This document shows, in pieces, positions 33,067 through 43,701 of a stretch of DNA of 64,000 nt; the first letter of the stretch is position 1; each line of letters begins with the position of its first letter. This DNA comes from Lasiosphaeris hirsuta (taxonomy: Eukaryota; Ascomycota; Sordariomycetes; Sordariales; Lasiosphaeriaceae), in the NCBI GenBank assembly GCA_030549175.1, contig JAUKUA010000005.1:310001-374000 (forward strand), given 5' to 3'. Made by a program: the position numbers and the translations under genes. The notes below the pieces were generated by a model. That model was not told the DNA's origin and ran no database searches. It saw nothing but the letters and a program-made list of their open reading frames with translations.

Positions 33067-34698
33067 ATGCGATTGATCAACACAGCAACCCTAGAGTTCA
33101 CCGAGTTCATTGGCTCCCAGCTCCCGGCCTACGGCATCCTCTCGCACACGTGGGAGGCAGGCGAGGCCACGTTTGAAGATGCGCAGGCCGGGCTGCTGCG
33201 ATCGGGCACCTCGCAGGGCTTCCACAAGGTCCGCAAAGCCTGCGAGCTGGCCCGAGATGACGGCCTCGACTACTGCTGGGCCGATACCTGCTGCATCGAC
33301 AAGTCCAGCAGCAGCGAGCTGACGGAGGCCATCAACTCCATGTTCCAGTGGTACGCCTCGGCAGACGTCTGCTTCGCCTTCCTCTCGGACCTCGCGCCCG
33401 ACGACGGCATCGGTGCTCTGGCCGGGTGCCGGTGGTTCACCCGCGGCTGGACGCTGCAGGAGCTCATTGCCCCCCGCGAGCTCCGGTTCTACGACAGAGA
33501 CTGGGTTCTGCGCGGGACCAAGGGAGATCACGCGGCCATCGTCTCCGAGATCACATTGGTCGGTGAGAGCATCCTCTTGGGGCACAAGGCGCTCAACTCG
33601 ATGCCCGTCGGCCGGCGCATGTCGTGGGCCGCCGGACGCCAGACCACGCGGCCCGAGGATAAGGCCTACTGCCTCCTGGGCATCTTCGACGTCAACATGC
33701 CGCTGATCTACGGCGAGGGCCAGCGAGCTTTCACCCGTCTCCAGGACGAGATCATCCGGCAGAGCAACGACCTCAGCATCTTCCTCTGGACGTCGACGTG
33801 CGGAAACAGGTACCGAGGCATTCTCGCCGAGTCGCCCGACGAGTTCAAGTGCGCGGCCAACATTGTACGGTACAGTGTCACGCCCGGCTTGGAGAACCCC
33901 GAGTACATCATGACCAACAAAGGGGTCCGCATCAACATCTCCCTGTCCTCGGGCCGGGATGGGCTGTCGGTGCTGTGGGTCAACCACATCGACGACGGGA
34001 ATGCCTATGGGGTTTGCCTCCGGCCCTACGGAGACGGCATGTACGCACGAGCAAACCCAGCCAACCTGGCGATTGGCTGGTTCGCCGACGTTGCGCTAGG
34101 GCTGCATTCCTCCGACTCGATTCGGTATTTGAGCAGGGAGGTCCATCCCGACATGACCCACATGATCGACAAGGCGATGGACAAAGCCTTTGTCCTCGAC
34201 GGCATCCTCAACGCCCGCGAGTACAGCTACGTCTCCACCACTCCCTCCAGCTGGTGGGACTACGACAGAAAGCTATTCCTGAGAGACTACAGCCGGCCGT
34301 TCGTGGCATTCCACATCTTCAAGTCCGACTGGGACAACACGATGCGCGACAACCGCTTCGTCATCGCCTTTGGCGTCAACGACGACAGGACCCCCTGGTT
34401 CAGCGTCGGGTCGCACCGGCGGAACCCCGGCCTGTTCGACGCAGCCATGCGCGGCGGGCTCGTCAACGTCGAGTTCCTCGGCTCCCGGAGCAGGAGTTCC
34501 CAGGGCAGCCAGCTCATCCCGCTCGAGCGGCGCGCCACGAGACCTGTCGGGACCGAGCGGCGACAGGGGAAATGGATAATGGCCTTGACTGTCTCGATAG
34601 CGATAAAGAGTTTATACGGGCACGAGATTTACTCCTTGTGTCTGGAAGCGACAAAACCTGAGTTTCTGGATTTGCCCCGACCCGATCCCGTCTTTTGA
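33067..34698 (+). CDS. HET-domain protein with DUF8212-like region
   Basis: The 543-residue protein starts MRLINTATLEFTEF at 33067; the in-frame upstream sequence is not conserved. The HET domain occupies about residues 20-240, with AYGILSHTW (22-29), WADTCCIDKS (71-80) and RWFTRGWTLQELIAPRELRF cited by its core WFTRGWTLQEL (123-133). Then come the usual KAYCLLGIFDVNMPLIYGEG and the region after it (LSIFLWTS, GILAESPDEF), which is the DUF8212 module often following HET. There is no NACHT, ankyrin or WD40 part. HET domains are TIR-like cell-death effectors in fungal incompatibility; this stand-alone protein may be an executioner or partner. It lacks introns and the frame is complete. The long codon bias to G/C in third positions resembles the HET-gene-free neighbours, giving no sign of recent transfer. 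Confidence 0.9.
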   Translation: MRLINTATLEFTEFIGSQLPAYGILSHTWEAGEATFEDAQAGLLRSGTSQGFHKVRKACELARDDGLDYCWADTCCIDKSSSSELTEAINSMFQWYASADVCFAFLSDLAPDDGIGALAGCRWFTRGWTLQELIAPRELRFYDRDWVLRGTKGDHAAIVSEITLVGESILLGHKALNSMPVGRRMSWAAGRQTTRPEDKAYCLLGIFDVNMPLIYGEGQRAFTRLQDEIIRQSNDLSIFLWTSTCGNRYRGILAESPDEFKCAANIVRYSVTPGLENPEYIMTNKGVRINISLSSGRDGLSVLWVNHIDDGNAYGVCLRPYGDGMYARANPANLAIGWFADVALGLHSSDSIRYLSREVHPDMTHMIDKAMDKAFVLDGILNAREYSYVSTTPSSWWDYDRKLFLRDYSRPFVAFHIFKSDWDNTMRDNRFVIAFGVNDDRTPWFSVGSHRRNPGLFDAAMRGGLVNVEFLGSRSRSSQGSQLIPLERRATRPVGTERRQGKWIMALTVSIAIKSLYGHEIYSLCLEATKPEFLDLPRPDPVF

Positions 34699-36146
34699 GA
34701 TAGATAGCCCGAGGGTTTGCAACACCAAAAGCCAATGGTACCTGCCTACTATAGATGAGTGTTACGCCGCGACTGACGCGCCGGCCAGCATGTTGTCAAG
34801 TAGGGTAAATAATCCTGCTGTTACCACTGGCACCGAGGGTTGCGGGGGAAGAAGCATTGCTGTTCTGGGTATAGATTAGGAATCGCCAGCGGCATAACAT
34901 AGCTTCGCCAGCGGTCAGTGCAGGAGTAATCGAGTTCTGCCTCACTGTTTGCAGACAAGATGAAAGAGATAAAGATGGAGCATATATCGTCATCACTGTC
35001 GATACCGGGGCTGCCAGTGGTGGCGGTGAGAATCGCATTCCCAGATTCTATGCCAAGTTGCATCGCTCATCGCCGGGAATATCGGTTCAGTTTAGTGAGA
35101 ATGTGAAATGAGACCGGGGACCTGCGATACTAGCAGGAGTACCGTGCAGTATCGTTGGTCAGCCGCGTCATAAACTATTTAGCGGCGACTCGTAAGCTGT
35201 CTGGAAGGACGGCACCATGGCAAAACCCGTTAGCTCCACTATGAGCGTGACGAGGTGTTCCAATAGGAAGAGCATGAATCCTGAAGCCTGGGCAAAAACT
35301 GTCTCGGGTTGCATTTGGATAATGTCCAGGTCAACATGCATTGTGGCGCTGTGAAAACCCGGAACTCGAAAATGAATCAATTACCATGAATTGACCCACC
35401 TGCCAATCTCACTAAACTGCCTTACCTACTACTACCGTGTCTATATGTACCTAGGACGTGTCCAGTTTGTTAGGGTTAATGTCGAAGACTAATCTAGCTA
35501 TAGTACGCTTAGGTCTCCAATTGGGACTATTTTGGCAGAATGGTTAAAGATCGGCAAAGCCCGAGAGAGTAGTAGCTGCTGCTAAAGTTCCCATTCCCTG
35601 GGTGCTCTCTAGGAACTAATTTGCAGTGACCAATTTTTACCATAAACCACGTACAGACAGGGTTACATGCTGCTCAGGCAGCAATAACCGTCGGCGGGTA
35701 GTGGGGGCTCGGGGAAGGCTATTCCACTACCGGAAGCTGCTTGATTCCCATCAACCTTGTAGCCTAGAGCTTGGTGTATAGTGAGTGGTGTAGCGAAGGA
35801 TTAAATGTTTGCGGTTTGATGTGTTTATTGAGAGGGATGAGCAGCTCTCTGGCGGCCCCCAACCCTGTTGAATCCATCCAGCCAACCTACTAGCCACTCG
35901 AAAGCGAGATGGGGAGGTGGATAAAACGTTACTTCCACAATTTGATGGAGGATCACTGAAAGGCACCCAACCCCCAAACCACATTTCCCACCCTTATTCT
36001 CATCTCAAACCGTCTCATCTTCTCCAACAAATTCAGAGTTGTCTCATCAAAACACCGTACGTCACCAGTGCCCTCCTACGACAGCAGTGTCCGGGACCCC
36101 TCCCATCTAGGATCCATTACTGACTGCATCCAGAAACCCAATCAAA
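34699..36146. other. Intergenic, no gene recognised
   Basis: About 1.4 kb without supported coding sequence. Frames of 60-80 codons lack family features. Confidence 0.5.
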
Positions 36147-36395
36147 ATGCGCTTCTCTCTCACCGCCGTGCTCGTGATGCTTGGCACGTCCAGCACAATC
36201 GCCACCCTCCCGTCTACTTGCAGCCTGGACTCCTTCTACGCCGAGAATGGTATCATCGGCCCCACTTACACCTGCAGGTGGTGGGTTTGTGGACAGAACA
36301 ACTCGTGGCGCTTGGTCCGAAACTGTGGCACCGGAAACAAGTGCTTGGAGGGACAGCCGACTACCTGCGTTGACCACGCTGGTGGCCACTTTTAA
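36147..36395 (+). CDS. Small secreted cysteine-rich protein
   Basis: The 82-residue protein has a signal peptide (MRFSLTAVLVMLGTSSTIA) and a mature part of about 63 residues with six cysteines at roughly 25, 43, 48, 60, 66 and 74, enough for three disulphides. Trp and Gly are abundant (RWWVCGQNNSW). Size, secretion and cysteine content fit effector-like or antimicrobial small secreted proteins of fungi, but no specific family is recognised. A pyrimidine-rich leader precedes the ATG, and no intron is needed. The role, in host, microbe or self interaction, is inference only. Confidence 0.72.
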   Translation: MRFSLTAVLVMLGTSSTIATLPSTCSLDSFYAENGIIGPTYTCRWWVCGQNNSWRLVRNCGTGNKCLEGQPTTCVDHAGGHF

Positions 36396-36850
36396 AGGGG
36401 AGGGGGGGAGGGCGCTTGCCACGGTCAGTTGGAGTTTGTTGACATCACGGTTGGAGTTGTTTTTATGAAGCGGGTTAATATAATAAAGTTTGAATATATA
36501 TCATATGGTCTAAGTGGGTGCAAAATACCCGGGCTAAGACTGTACCTAGGGTTGGTTGTTGACGCCGCCAACTACCGCTGGCATTCGCGGAGCTGGAGGC
36601 TGCAGGAGCGCCTTACCCCGATTGCTCGGGTTCTCCTACTACGAGCGGCAACCACGGAGCCGGCATCACCCTGGGCATGTGAGAAGGGAAGCATCGGTGT
36701 CAAATCCAGCGGGAGAAGGTCTCAAGGTCAAAATATAAGGGTTGAGGAAGTCTCGGAAAGCGGCTAACGGCTAGGATTTGTACAAGACGCAAATATTTAC
36801 TCATATACAACTCGTTGAGTGCTCCGGACCTCCGGGAGCCCTGCACGTTT
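36396..36850. other. Intergenic, nothing seen
   Basis: Short stretch between the small secreted protein and the end of the convergent C2H2 gene. No structure found. Confidence 0.5.
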
Positions 36851-38404
36851 CTAGTACCATGTTTCAGTGCTGGGTAGAGGCCAAGTATACCGGTGCTGCG
36901 GCGGGGCTGGTTGCGAGCTTATTAGGACCATCGGGTTCCCAAGCAGTTGGCCGCACATTTGGACAGGTGCTTCATCACACGGTTGCATCCAGTATCCCTG
37001 ATCACTTGCTCCCTCCATCAGAGAGTCATATTGGAGTTGCTCAGAACCGTAGAAATTTGAGAAGGAGTCAGTGCTCACGGAAGCTGAGAAGTTCCGAGAA
37101 AAGGGGGCTAGAAGCTGTTGAGATCCCCAAGGAGATGGAGTTCTGACCTCGACCCCCAAGAGATGACCATTGTTGGATAAGACGCTGCCAGACTCCATGA
37201 TAAAGTACGGATCCACCACCGTGGAGGCCACGCTGGCGGTGTCCTCCCAGGTTGGATTGTGGACATATGGAGACCCGACCATGCTGTCAGGTGGCGTTGC
37301 CGCGCCCACAGATGATGAGCTTGCTGTCTCGGCCTCGAACTGCCCCAGAAAGTCTTCAAGGAATCGGCCGAAGAGGTGAACAAAGCAGCCGGGGTCGTCC
37401 GTGTTGAGCCGCGTGGCATTTGCACCGGTTTCCCGAACCGTCCTGCGGGTGATGTCCTCCTTTTTTATGGACCAGAATGCACGCATCCGCGATATTGTCT
37501 CTGCAAGCTCGTTGTCTAGATACACCGACCGCGGCGGGTCTCTGCCTGGAAACAAGATGCGCCAGAAGTCCCTCCACTGCTCTTCGACCGGCTTTCCTCG
37601 GCTTTGGTATTGCTGGCTGAGCTTTTGCCATTGTTGTTCGGAAATGCTGCCGGGTAAAGGGCCGTCTCGACGTTCACATGGGTCGTCACCCCGCTGATGA
37701 TCCGCCAAGGACTCCTTGGTGCCGAATACTTTGTAGCAGCGGTTACAATAGCTCGGGGGGGAGTGCTTTCGTTGGAGGTGCTGCTTGACGTCTTTCACTC
37801 GGCTGAGCTCAAAGCGACGGCAATCTCGATATGTGTCAGGGTCCAATTTATAAAAGGGACATGCGAAAAGTGGCTTCTTGGTATCGTCGCTGCTGCTGCA
37901 GACAGGCTGTAGGAAAGGGGAATGCTGTGTCTTAGCTCCCAGGTGAACGGCTGGCGATGTGCTCTGGCGTGCTCGTCGTCGCGCTCGTGCCGTGTCGCTC
38001 CCAGACTCCACCGTTGGTCGCTGTGGCTGCCTGTTGCTTGTACCTCTCTTGGTCGGCCAACCCTCGAGCTTCAGGTCGCTTTGTTGCGCATGGCGAGTAA
38101 TTGCTGTTCGGAGTGGCGGTTCCACCCCTCGACCCAGTTTCCCATCAACATCACAGCTGACCATGTCCGCATCGCGGGTCGTTGAGGGGCAGATGGTTTG
38201 GAACAGGCGCTTTGGCCACTGAGGTCCGTTGACGGTTGGGAACAGGAGCATGGACGAGGCTGCGTTTATCTGGTCTGTATGCTGGGATTGTAGGCTGGCC
38301 GGATCCGGAAGCGGTGGCTCGGTTGCAGGTTTTATGGGTTTCGGCGATGGGATTTTGGACGCTGGCTCAATCCTGCCTTTCTGGCGCAGGCGATGGAACG
38401 ACAT
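36851..38404 (-). CDS. C2H2-type fungal protein, family member 1
   Basis: The 517-residue protein has a basic, proline-rich N-terminal half and a central module LFACPFYKLDPDTYRDC, VKDVKQHLQRKHSPPSYCNRCY and DHQRGDDPCERR, in which Cys/His pairs form the atypical zinc module of a large fungal C2H2 family. Downstream comes the usual acidic element EEQWRDFWRILFPGRDPP. The C-terminal 200 residues are Ser/Gly-rich and look like an activation region. These proteins are probably nuclear but have no assigned targets. It is single-exon with ATG at 38404. Two divergent relatives lie at 40554 and 42517. A G-rich tract (C-rich in the transcript) lies 70-110 bp upstream of the start. Confidence 0.82.
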   Translation of the reverse strand: MSFHRLRQKGRIEPASKIPSPKPIKPATEPPLPDPASLQSQHTDQINAASSMLLFPTVNGPQWPKRLFQTICPSTTRDADMVSCDVDGKLGRGVEPPLRTAITRHAQQSDLKLEGWPTKRGTSNRQPQRPTVESGSDTARARRRARQSTSPAVHLGAKTQHSPFLQPVCSSSDDTKKPLFACPFYKLDPDTYRDCRRFELSRVKDVKQHLQRKHSPPSYCNRCYKVFGTKESLADHQRGDDPCERRDGPLPGSISEQQWQKLSQQYQSRGKPVEEQWRDFWRILFPGRDPPRSVYLDNELAETISRMRAFWSIKKEDITRRTVRETGANATRLNTDDPGCFVHLFGRFLEDFLGQFEAETASSSSVGAATPPDSMVGSPYVHNPTWEDTASVASTVVDPYFIMESGSVLSNNGHLLGVEVRTPSPWGSQQLLAPFSRNFSASVSTDSFSNFYGSEQLQYDSLMEGASDQGYWMQPCDEAPVQMCGQLLGNPMVLISSQPAPPQHRYTWPLPSTETWY

Positions 38405-40553
38405 CGTGAGCGTGCGAAGTGGAGAAAGGTGCCAGTGCGGGTGCGGATGGCTTCGGTCAAGGTTTTTTTTTAGGGGGGCGGGGGGGGGGGGAGGGGGGGG
38501 TTTTTTGGGGAAAACAAGCTAGATAGATCCTGAGGGAAATGAATTCATGCGAAGGTCACTGACAAAAGAGAAAGCGGTGCGGCGAATTCTATCTCTTGTG
38601 CGCGAACCATCTCCCAATTCCGGTCGCTGAGGCACCGCGATCCGCGACTTACACGAAAAGAGCTTTTCGCGGTTGCGTAATTCTCCTTCCGCGTGGTGTT
38701 GTTGGTGGGGCTCAGTGGGGTTCACCCCTGAAATCATTCAGGCACCTGCAGTCCTGCAAGGGGCGTCCCGACACGAACAACGACGCCAACCGACAAGGAA
38801 CAGAGCCGTTTCACTGCTCGCTCTTGAGCCCAGATTTTTGTCTTCGAGCGATGAAACAAGTTTTGGAAACGATTTCTTCCATAAATCCGCAATGCATTGT
38901 ATTGGACTACTAGTATGGACAACAACAGTACGACCAAGCTTGCCGATTTCCCCTCCTTTTCCCCACCGTTCCACTCTGTGACCCCTGAAATTTGGGGGCG
39001 GCGGCCACGCACGCCCCGCCTCAAACCCGATTTCCTGGCCCGCTATTGAATGGTGGTCGGGTGCTTGGTGCCCGGAAAGCCTTGTCGAAACGAGCCAGAG
39101 CAGCGAGAGCGTTCGACGTCTTGTCGTGCGATTGACTTCGAGGCTGTGTTTTCGCGGTGCCGGCGAGTAAGACTGGGGGTGAGGAGGGGTCCTGCCACCA
39201 CAGACCCAAGCGGGCAGATTCGAGATCTGCTGCATCAGGCGCAGGGCTGCCGAAGTCATCAGTCTTCAGTGCGTTACGGAGGCAGCCCACAGCCATCCCG
39301 GGCTGCAGGTCGTCTAGGGTCGCGGGGTCGTGGGCACAACTCACCTTCGGCCATTCGCGGCCGGTTCAAGCCTATTCATTTTCGAGTGACCGAGTGAGAC
39401 TGTGCATTCAACTGCCACTGCCAGCCAGAAACGAGAACGCGATCGATGAGAACGTTTTGCATAGAACGTCTTGCATCTCCAGACGATCGCCGCGGATCCA
39501 GCGGCTTCAAATACCAGAATTCCCACACACCAGTCTACACATCGCACTTCCTACACAGCGGTGTTGCGCATACCTCACAGCCAGCATTCGAGATAATCGC
39601 GGACACGCATCGTGAGCTCGGTTTCCACAGTCTCTTGTGCAGGTGGCCTCGACTGTGTGGGGAAGTCAGGAACGGGACTGCCGGGCTGGCGGTGTGGGGT
39701 CGCTGATTGGTTTCGAGAAAGAAGGCAACCGCTTTGGCCCCACCCGCTAAATGGTCGCCTTTCCACACAGCGAGGGCGTTACACAACCGTGTGCGGCGCC
39801 CACACCGCAGGGCAGCATTTTATGACCCGCAGGTGGGCTCTTGCATTCTCTCCCCCTTGGTCCTCCCTTCACGCTTTGAAGAACAAGCTTTGAAGAACGG
39901 AGCTCGCGTGCCATCCTATCTTTGGAGCATCTGTAGAATTAATTGCCTTTGTTTTTTTCTCCTCCCCCAAAGTACACGCTCGCCCCCGAAACCACTGGCG
40001 GCGCCCCGAGTCAAGCCTCCATTCCAGTTGTCTAATTTAAAGGCCGCGGGTATTCCCTCCCGCCTTTTGCGCGCCAAAGACACGAGCACGAGCACAAGCA
40101 CCGCAGAGAAAGAAAGCCTGGAACGCGACAACGGGTCGACAAAACAACGGGTGCACAATGGCGTTATAACAACGCCCCGTGCGACAACCGTCATCGGGAA
40201 CCTACACTGTCCGCGACGTGGTTCGTGTTGACATATCGGCACTAGCAGCTATCCGCGACAGTCTTTTTTTTGTTCTTTTTTTGCCGACCTTCATTCAGCC
40301 TGCGACTGCGGTCGGCTAGGCGAGAGAAAGGGGAGGACGCATTGGCTCGTCGCACAGCACGCATCGCATCCAAAGCCCATCAAACTTCCAGGTGCCAGCT
40401 CCACCACACCACCACCAACCCACGCCCTGGCTCTCCACAAAAAAAAGGCAAGACCTGTCTAACGCTGTTCCGGCCCTGACGAACCCCCCTCCCCTCACCC
40501 CGGATCGCCAGCGACCCCCCGCATTGCGACCAAGCCACCCCAACCGCATCTAA
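38405..40553. other. Divergent promoter region of two C2H2 genes
   Basis: About 2.1 kb separate the starts of the two C2H2 genes on opposite strands. Several open frames (for instance 39707-40231 plus) have no family motif and overlap frames on the other strand. A pyrimidine-rich leader precedes 40554. Confidence 0.4.
38473..38516 (+). repeat. G-rich tract with G-quadruplex potential
   Basis: Runs of 6, 12, 8 and 4 guanines are separated by single C, A or six T bases. It lies just upstream of the minus-strand start at 38404. Confidence 0.7.
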
Positions 40554-41513
40554 ATGGGGGAGGAAGCTCAGCAGAGTTCTGTCGCCTGCCCTAAGCCCGT
40601 AAACCCCAAGTCCAAGAAAAGGAAACTAGAGCAAGAGAACAGCGCAGGCGGGAAGAAACTTCGCCCAGACAATCTTGTCTGGGCTTGCCCTTTCTTAAAG
40701 CGGCACCCTAAGGAATACAGGGACTGCCAGAAGCTCAGGCTTGCGCGGCCTGCCGACGTGACACAGCACATCAACCGAAAACACCAAGCGCCAATACACT
40801 GTCCAATATGCGGCCAGGTTTTTGAGAATGGAAAGGGGCAAGAAGGCCACATCATCCAAGCAACCTGCCAGTTCAAGCCTTTCTCTCATCCTGGTGCAAC
40901 GCGCGATCAAGTGGTTGCCATGAAAGACAACCCCGAGGCCAATGGACCAAATGGAGCCAAGCCTGAGGACCGGCAGGAAAAAATCTGGTACGGGAGATAT
41001 GCTACTCTATTTGGCGACGACGCACCTCGCCCGGCTTCGCCCTACCTCTCGGTGCTCGAGGGCGACACGGCGCAAGAGATGTACACTGCGATCCAATCAT
41101 TCATCGAAGAAGGCCACTCGGACTGTTTCGCACAAGCCATCGCCCCATTTGACAAGGCGCTTCCACATCAGTTCCGCCAACTTCTCGACCGTCTCCAAAA
41201 GCACATCCTGGACCCCTCACTGGCACAGCAGGAGGGTACAAGGGTGACAAAGACCCCGGCAGCAGGGCCCAGCGGCTTGGAACACCCTGCAGCTACCGCA
41301 CCACCTCCCGCGCCGCCACCTCCCGCACCACCCCCTAATAAGCCTCTTCAGCATCTGGTCGAGCCGACTTTTGACCTCACGGATATTGTGGACTCCTTCC
41401 TTCCTGGTGGCGGACAGGATGATCAATTTGGCAACTGGGGTATAATAAGCTTCGACAACTCCGCTGGCCCGCCCCCTGGCGAGCCACCTGTCGGGCAGCC
41501 CTGGTCCGGATAA
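40554..41513 (+). CDS. C2H2-type fungal protein, family member 2
   Basis: The 319-residue protein has a nuclear-localisation-like segment (PKSKKRKLEQ), then the zinc module LVWACPFLKRHPKEYRDC, ADVTQHINRKHQAPIHC and CPICGQVF with a following His-rich turn. This matches member 1 in order and spacing (CPF-x8-YRDC, then xxVxQHxxRKH). The acidic element EDRQEKIWYGRYATLFGDDAP corresponds to the EEQWRDFWRILFPG part of member 1. The C-terminus is proline-rich and ends in short acidic/Gly-rich sequence (DLTDIVDSFLPGG), likely an activation region. Single exon. The role is probably transcriptional, unassigned. Confidence 0.82.
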   Translation: MGEEAQQSSVACPKPVNPKSKKRKLEQENSAGGKKLRPDNLVWACPFLKRHPKEYRDCQKLRLARPADVTQHINRKHQAPIHCPICGQVFENGKGQEGHIIQATCQFKPFSHPGATRDQVVAMKDNPEANGPNGAKPEDRQEKIWYGRYATLFGDDAPRPASPYLSVLEGDTAQEMYTAIQSFIEEGHSDCFAQAIAPFDKALPHQFRQLLDRLQKHILDPSLAQQEGTRVTKTPAAGPSGLEHPAATAPPPAPPPPAPPPNKPLQHLVEPTFDLTDIVDSFLPGGGQDDQFGNWGIISFDNSAGPPPGEPPVGQPWSG

Positions 41514-42516
41514 TTTCCATGTGCGGCAGAGCCAAGACTGCCATGGCTCATTTGCAGCCCCCCACCAATCCCGACATCAACCCCACAACAAGGTGTTGAC
41601 AGTTGACAAGCTATCTCGTACATTTGAAGGCTCACGCCGCTACGTAGAGACATGAGCTGGCACAAAACCTCAAACCTACCTCATCATTCTATCTATTTAA
41701 GGGTTTAGAATGGGGCCTTGGTTCCTGTTTCTTCAGGAGTTTGGCATTCTTGAATGACTCTCTGGTCGAGCGGAGCTGTCGTACTCATCAATCGCCTTTG
41801 CTTCAGCGTCATCTTTCCCTCCCGTTTTACTTCGCGTCATCTTGCTTCAAATTCTCTTCTGCTGGCTCCGCCAGCCTGATCTCCAAACATGATACCCTTT
41901 TCCGGCGTCGGCGTAGAGCCAAAGGCGTATTTCTAGCAAGGCAATGTTATCAATGATACTACGTTTGGTTATTTGGCTTAGGATATTAGACTTGTTTTAT
42001 TACACTTTTTCGGTATGGCAAAGATAGCAGTTTTCTTCTTCTTTGGATACCTTATGTACTAGCTGGCGGCTTCCTCATGGACGGCCGTGTATTTGTTTCC
42101 GTTGAGATGGGTGATGTATAGCATGACTTCCACGCGGTCAATCATGCGATGTGGAGCGGATGTCTCGGTATAAATTTCCTCCCCAATTGTCGGGTGTCAT
42201 AATGACTCATAGACCTCCCTCGGTGTTGTTGTTGTTATGTTAGATTTGGCGCTGTTGGTGAGAACCAAGGCGTTGAAGTGGTAATTAAACTAGAATCGAG
42301 ATTTGATTTGATCTCCCTCAGCTAATAATAGGTTTAACTTGAAACTTGACAGGATAGAGTTCGAGTAAGATGTCTTGGGGGGTATATCCTTCACTGTTAG
42401 TACTACCGAGTACAACTAATAGAAAAACTTGATGCATAATAATTTATTTCAGAGATCCTTCTGGAGTACGACTCGAACCGTCTTCCGTCCACTCTTCATC
42501 CAGCACTCTTCAGCTG
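41514..42516. other. Intergenic between convergent C2H2 genes
   Basis: No supported gene in this 1-kb stretch, which should hold the 3' ends of both neighbours. Confidence 0.5.
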
Positions 42517-43701
42517 CTAGCGTGCTGCCAGCATGTGATGCCGATCTCTTAGTCGTGCCGGCAGCTCGACTCCTGGATGGACCACCTCCCACATGGCGCG
42601 GTACTGCTCCGCTCTGGAAAGCCGAGAGTCTAGACACAGCGAGAGATCTCTCGTCTGCGTCTCGGTGAGCCCTTCGATGGCGGGCAAAGTCTCGGTTCTC
42701 TTGCACGTGCGAGATATGATGTGGGTGTCGCACGCCGCGTAGGTGTCGAAGGTGGCGCGGCAGACGGGGCAGAAGGGGGGACGCCGGTGTAGGGAAAAGA
42801 GGTGTTTCTCCACGGAGCGAGTGCTCCTCATATCCCCGTGGCTGCAGAGATTGCCTTGTGGGTGGTGAAGGGAAAGCGGGCACGGGAAGCCTGCCTGGGG
42901 TGTCCACACGCGGGGTTGGTTGGGTGAGTCGGCTGGGGCTGCGGGGGGGCCGGTACTAAATGCGTCGTCGTCGTCATTGTCCGACTCGTCTTCCGAGTCA
43001 TCTTCCGAGTCGGCTTCCAAGCCAGTCGAGTCTGACACATTGCCCGCCTGGACCGTCTCCGGCGCTGGCGAGGGCCGCTGCCGCTTGGTCGGACGGACCA
43101 CCTCGGCCTCCTCGCTTCGTCTCTTGAAGGAGACGCCGAGCTGGGGTAATTCGCAAGCAAATTGGGCCAGCTCGAGACCAGCAGGTTCGCCGACGTCGGA
43201 ACCCAGAGTTCCGGTTGCGGTCAGAACAGGCGTGACATATTGGCTTCCTTCCATTGGAGAGGGGGTGGGGGGGAACCCAGTCGGCGACAGCACCGGGGGA
43301 CGCTCGGTGGCAGCCCAGCTGATGATGAAGTCGCTGTCCACGGGCGTCAGATTGGCTCCATCAAAGTGGCGTTTCAATGCGGGGTGTGGGTATGGAGCCG
43401 TGTGAGATCGCAGTGGGGACCACTTTTTCGGAAGACGTGTGGGGAGCTGACATGCCCGGGACCCGCTCGGGGAGAGATCGTCTAGAAGAAGGTGGCACGA
43501 CCCGGCGGTCGTGCTCTGGCGGATCCGCATCACCCTCTCCCCGCACGACGGTCCGCCCAGCGTCAACACCAACTGCGGATGCCCCCGCAGAGCACCGAAG
43601 GCGTGTGACCCCGTCGTCTGCTGGGAAACTGCCAGCACTCGTTTCCCCTCGGCGTCCAAACCTCGCAGCGCAACATGCAGTTGGACTGGTGCTGTGTTCA
43701 T
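42517..43701 (-). CDS. C2H2-type fungal protein, family member 3
   Basis: The 394-residue protein has an unconserved N-terminal half, a basic stretch (RRSEEAEVVRPTKRQR), a strongly acidic stretch (DSEDDSEDESDNDDDDA), and a C-terminal zinc module GFPCPLSLHHPQGN, SVEKHLFSLHRRPPFCPVC and CDTHIISRTCKRTE. The final helix LSRAEQYRAMWEVVHPGVELP is the counterpart of EEQWRDFWRILFPG in member 1. It is the most divergent of the three, and its first zinc ligand pair is reduced. Single exon, ATG at 43701. Nuclear function is likely but unproven. The first 100 residues could include unrecognised introns. Confidence 0.75.
   Translation of the reverse strand: MNTAPVQLHVALRGLDAEGKRVLAVSQQTTGSHAFGALRGHPQLVLTLGGPSCGERVMRIRQSTTAGSCHLLLDDLSPSGSRACQLPTRLPKKWSPLRSHTAPYPHPALKRHFDGANLTPVDSDFIISWAATERPPVLSPTGFPPTPSPMEGSQYVTPVLTATGTLGSDVGEPAGLELAQFACELPQLGVSFKRRSEEAEVVRPTKRQRPSPAPETVQAGNVSDSTGLEADSEDDSEDESDNDDDDAFSTGPPAAPADSPNQPRVWTPQAGFPCPLSLHHPQGNLCSHGDMRSTRSVEKHLFSLHRRPPFCPVCRATFDTYAACDTHIISRTCKRTETLPAIEGLTETQTRDLSLCLDSRLSRAEQYRAMWEVVHPGVELPARLRDRHHMLAAR

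Noticed and set aside
33091..33987. 298-codon minus-strand frame over the HET gene
   Set aside because: Antisense shadow of a GC-rich coding sequence with clear HET motifs on the plus strand.
39707..40231. 174-codon plus-strand frame in the C2H2 divergent promoter region
   Set aside because: No family motif and an overlapping minus-strand frame; composition follows the GC-rich background.
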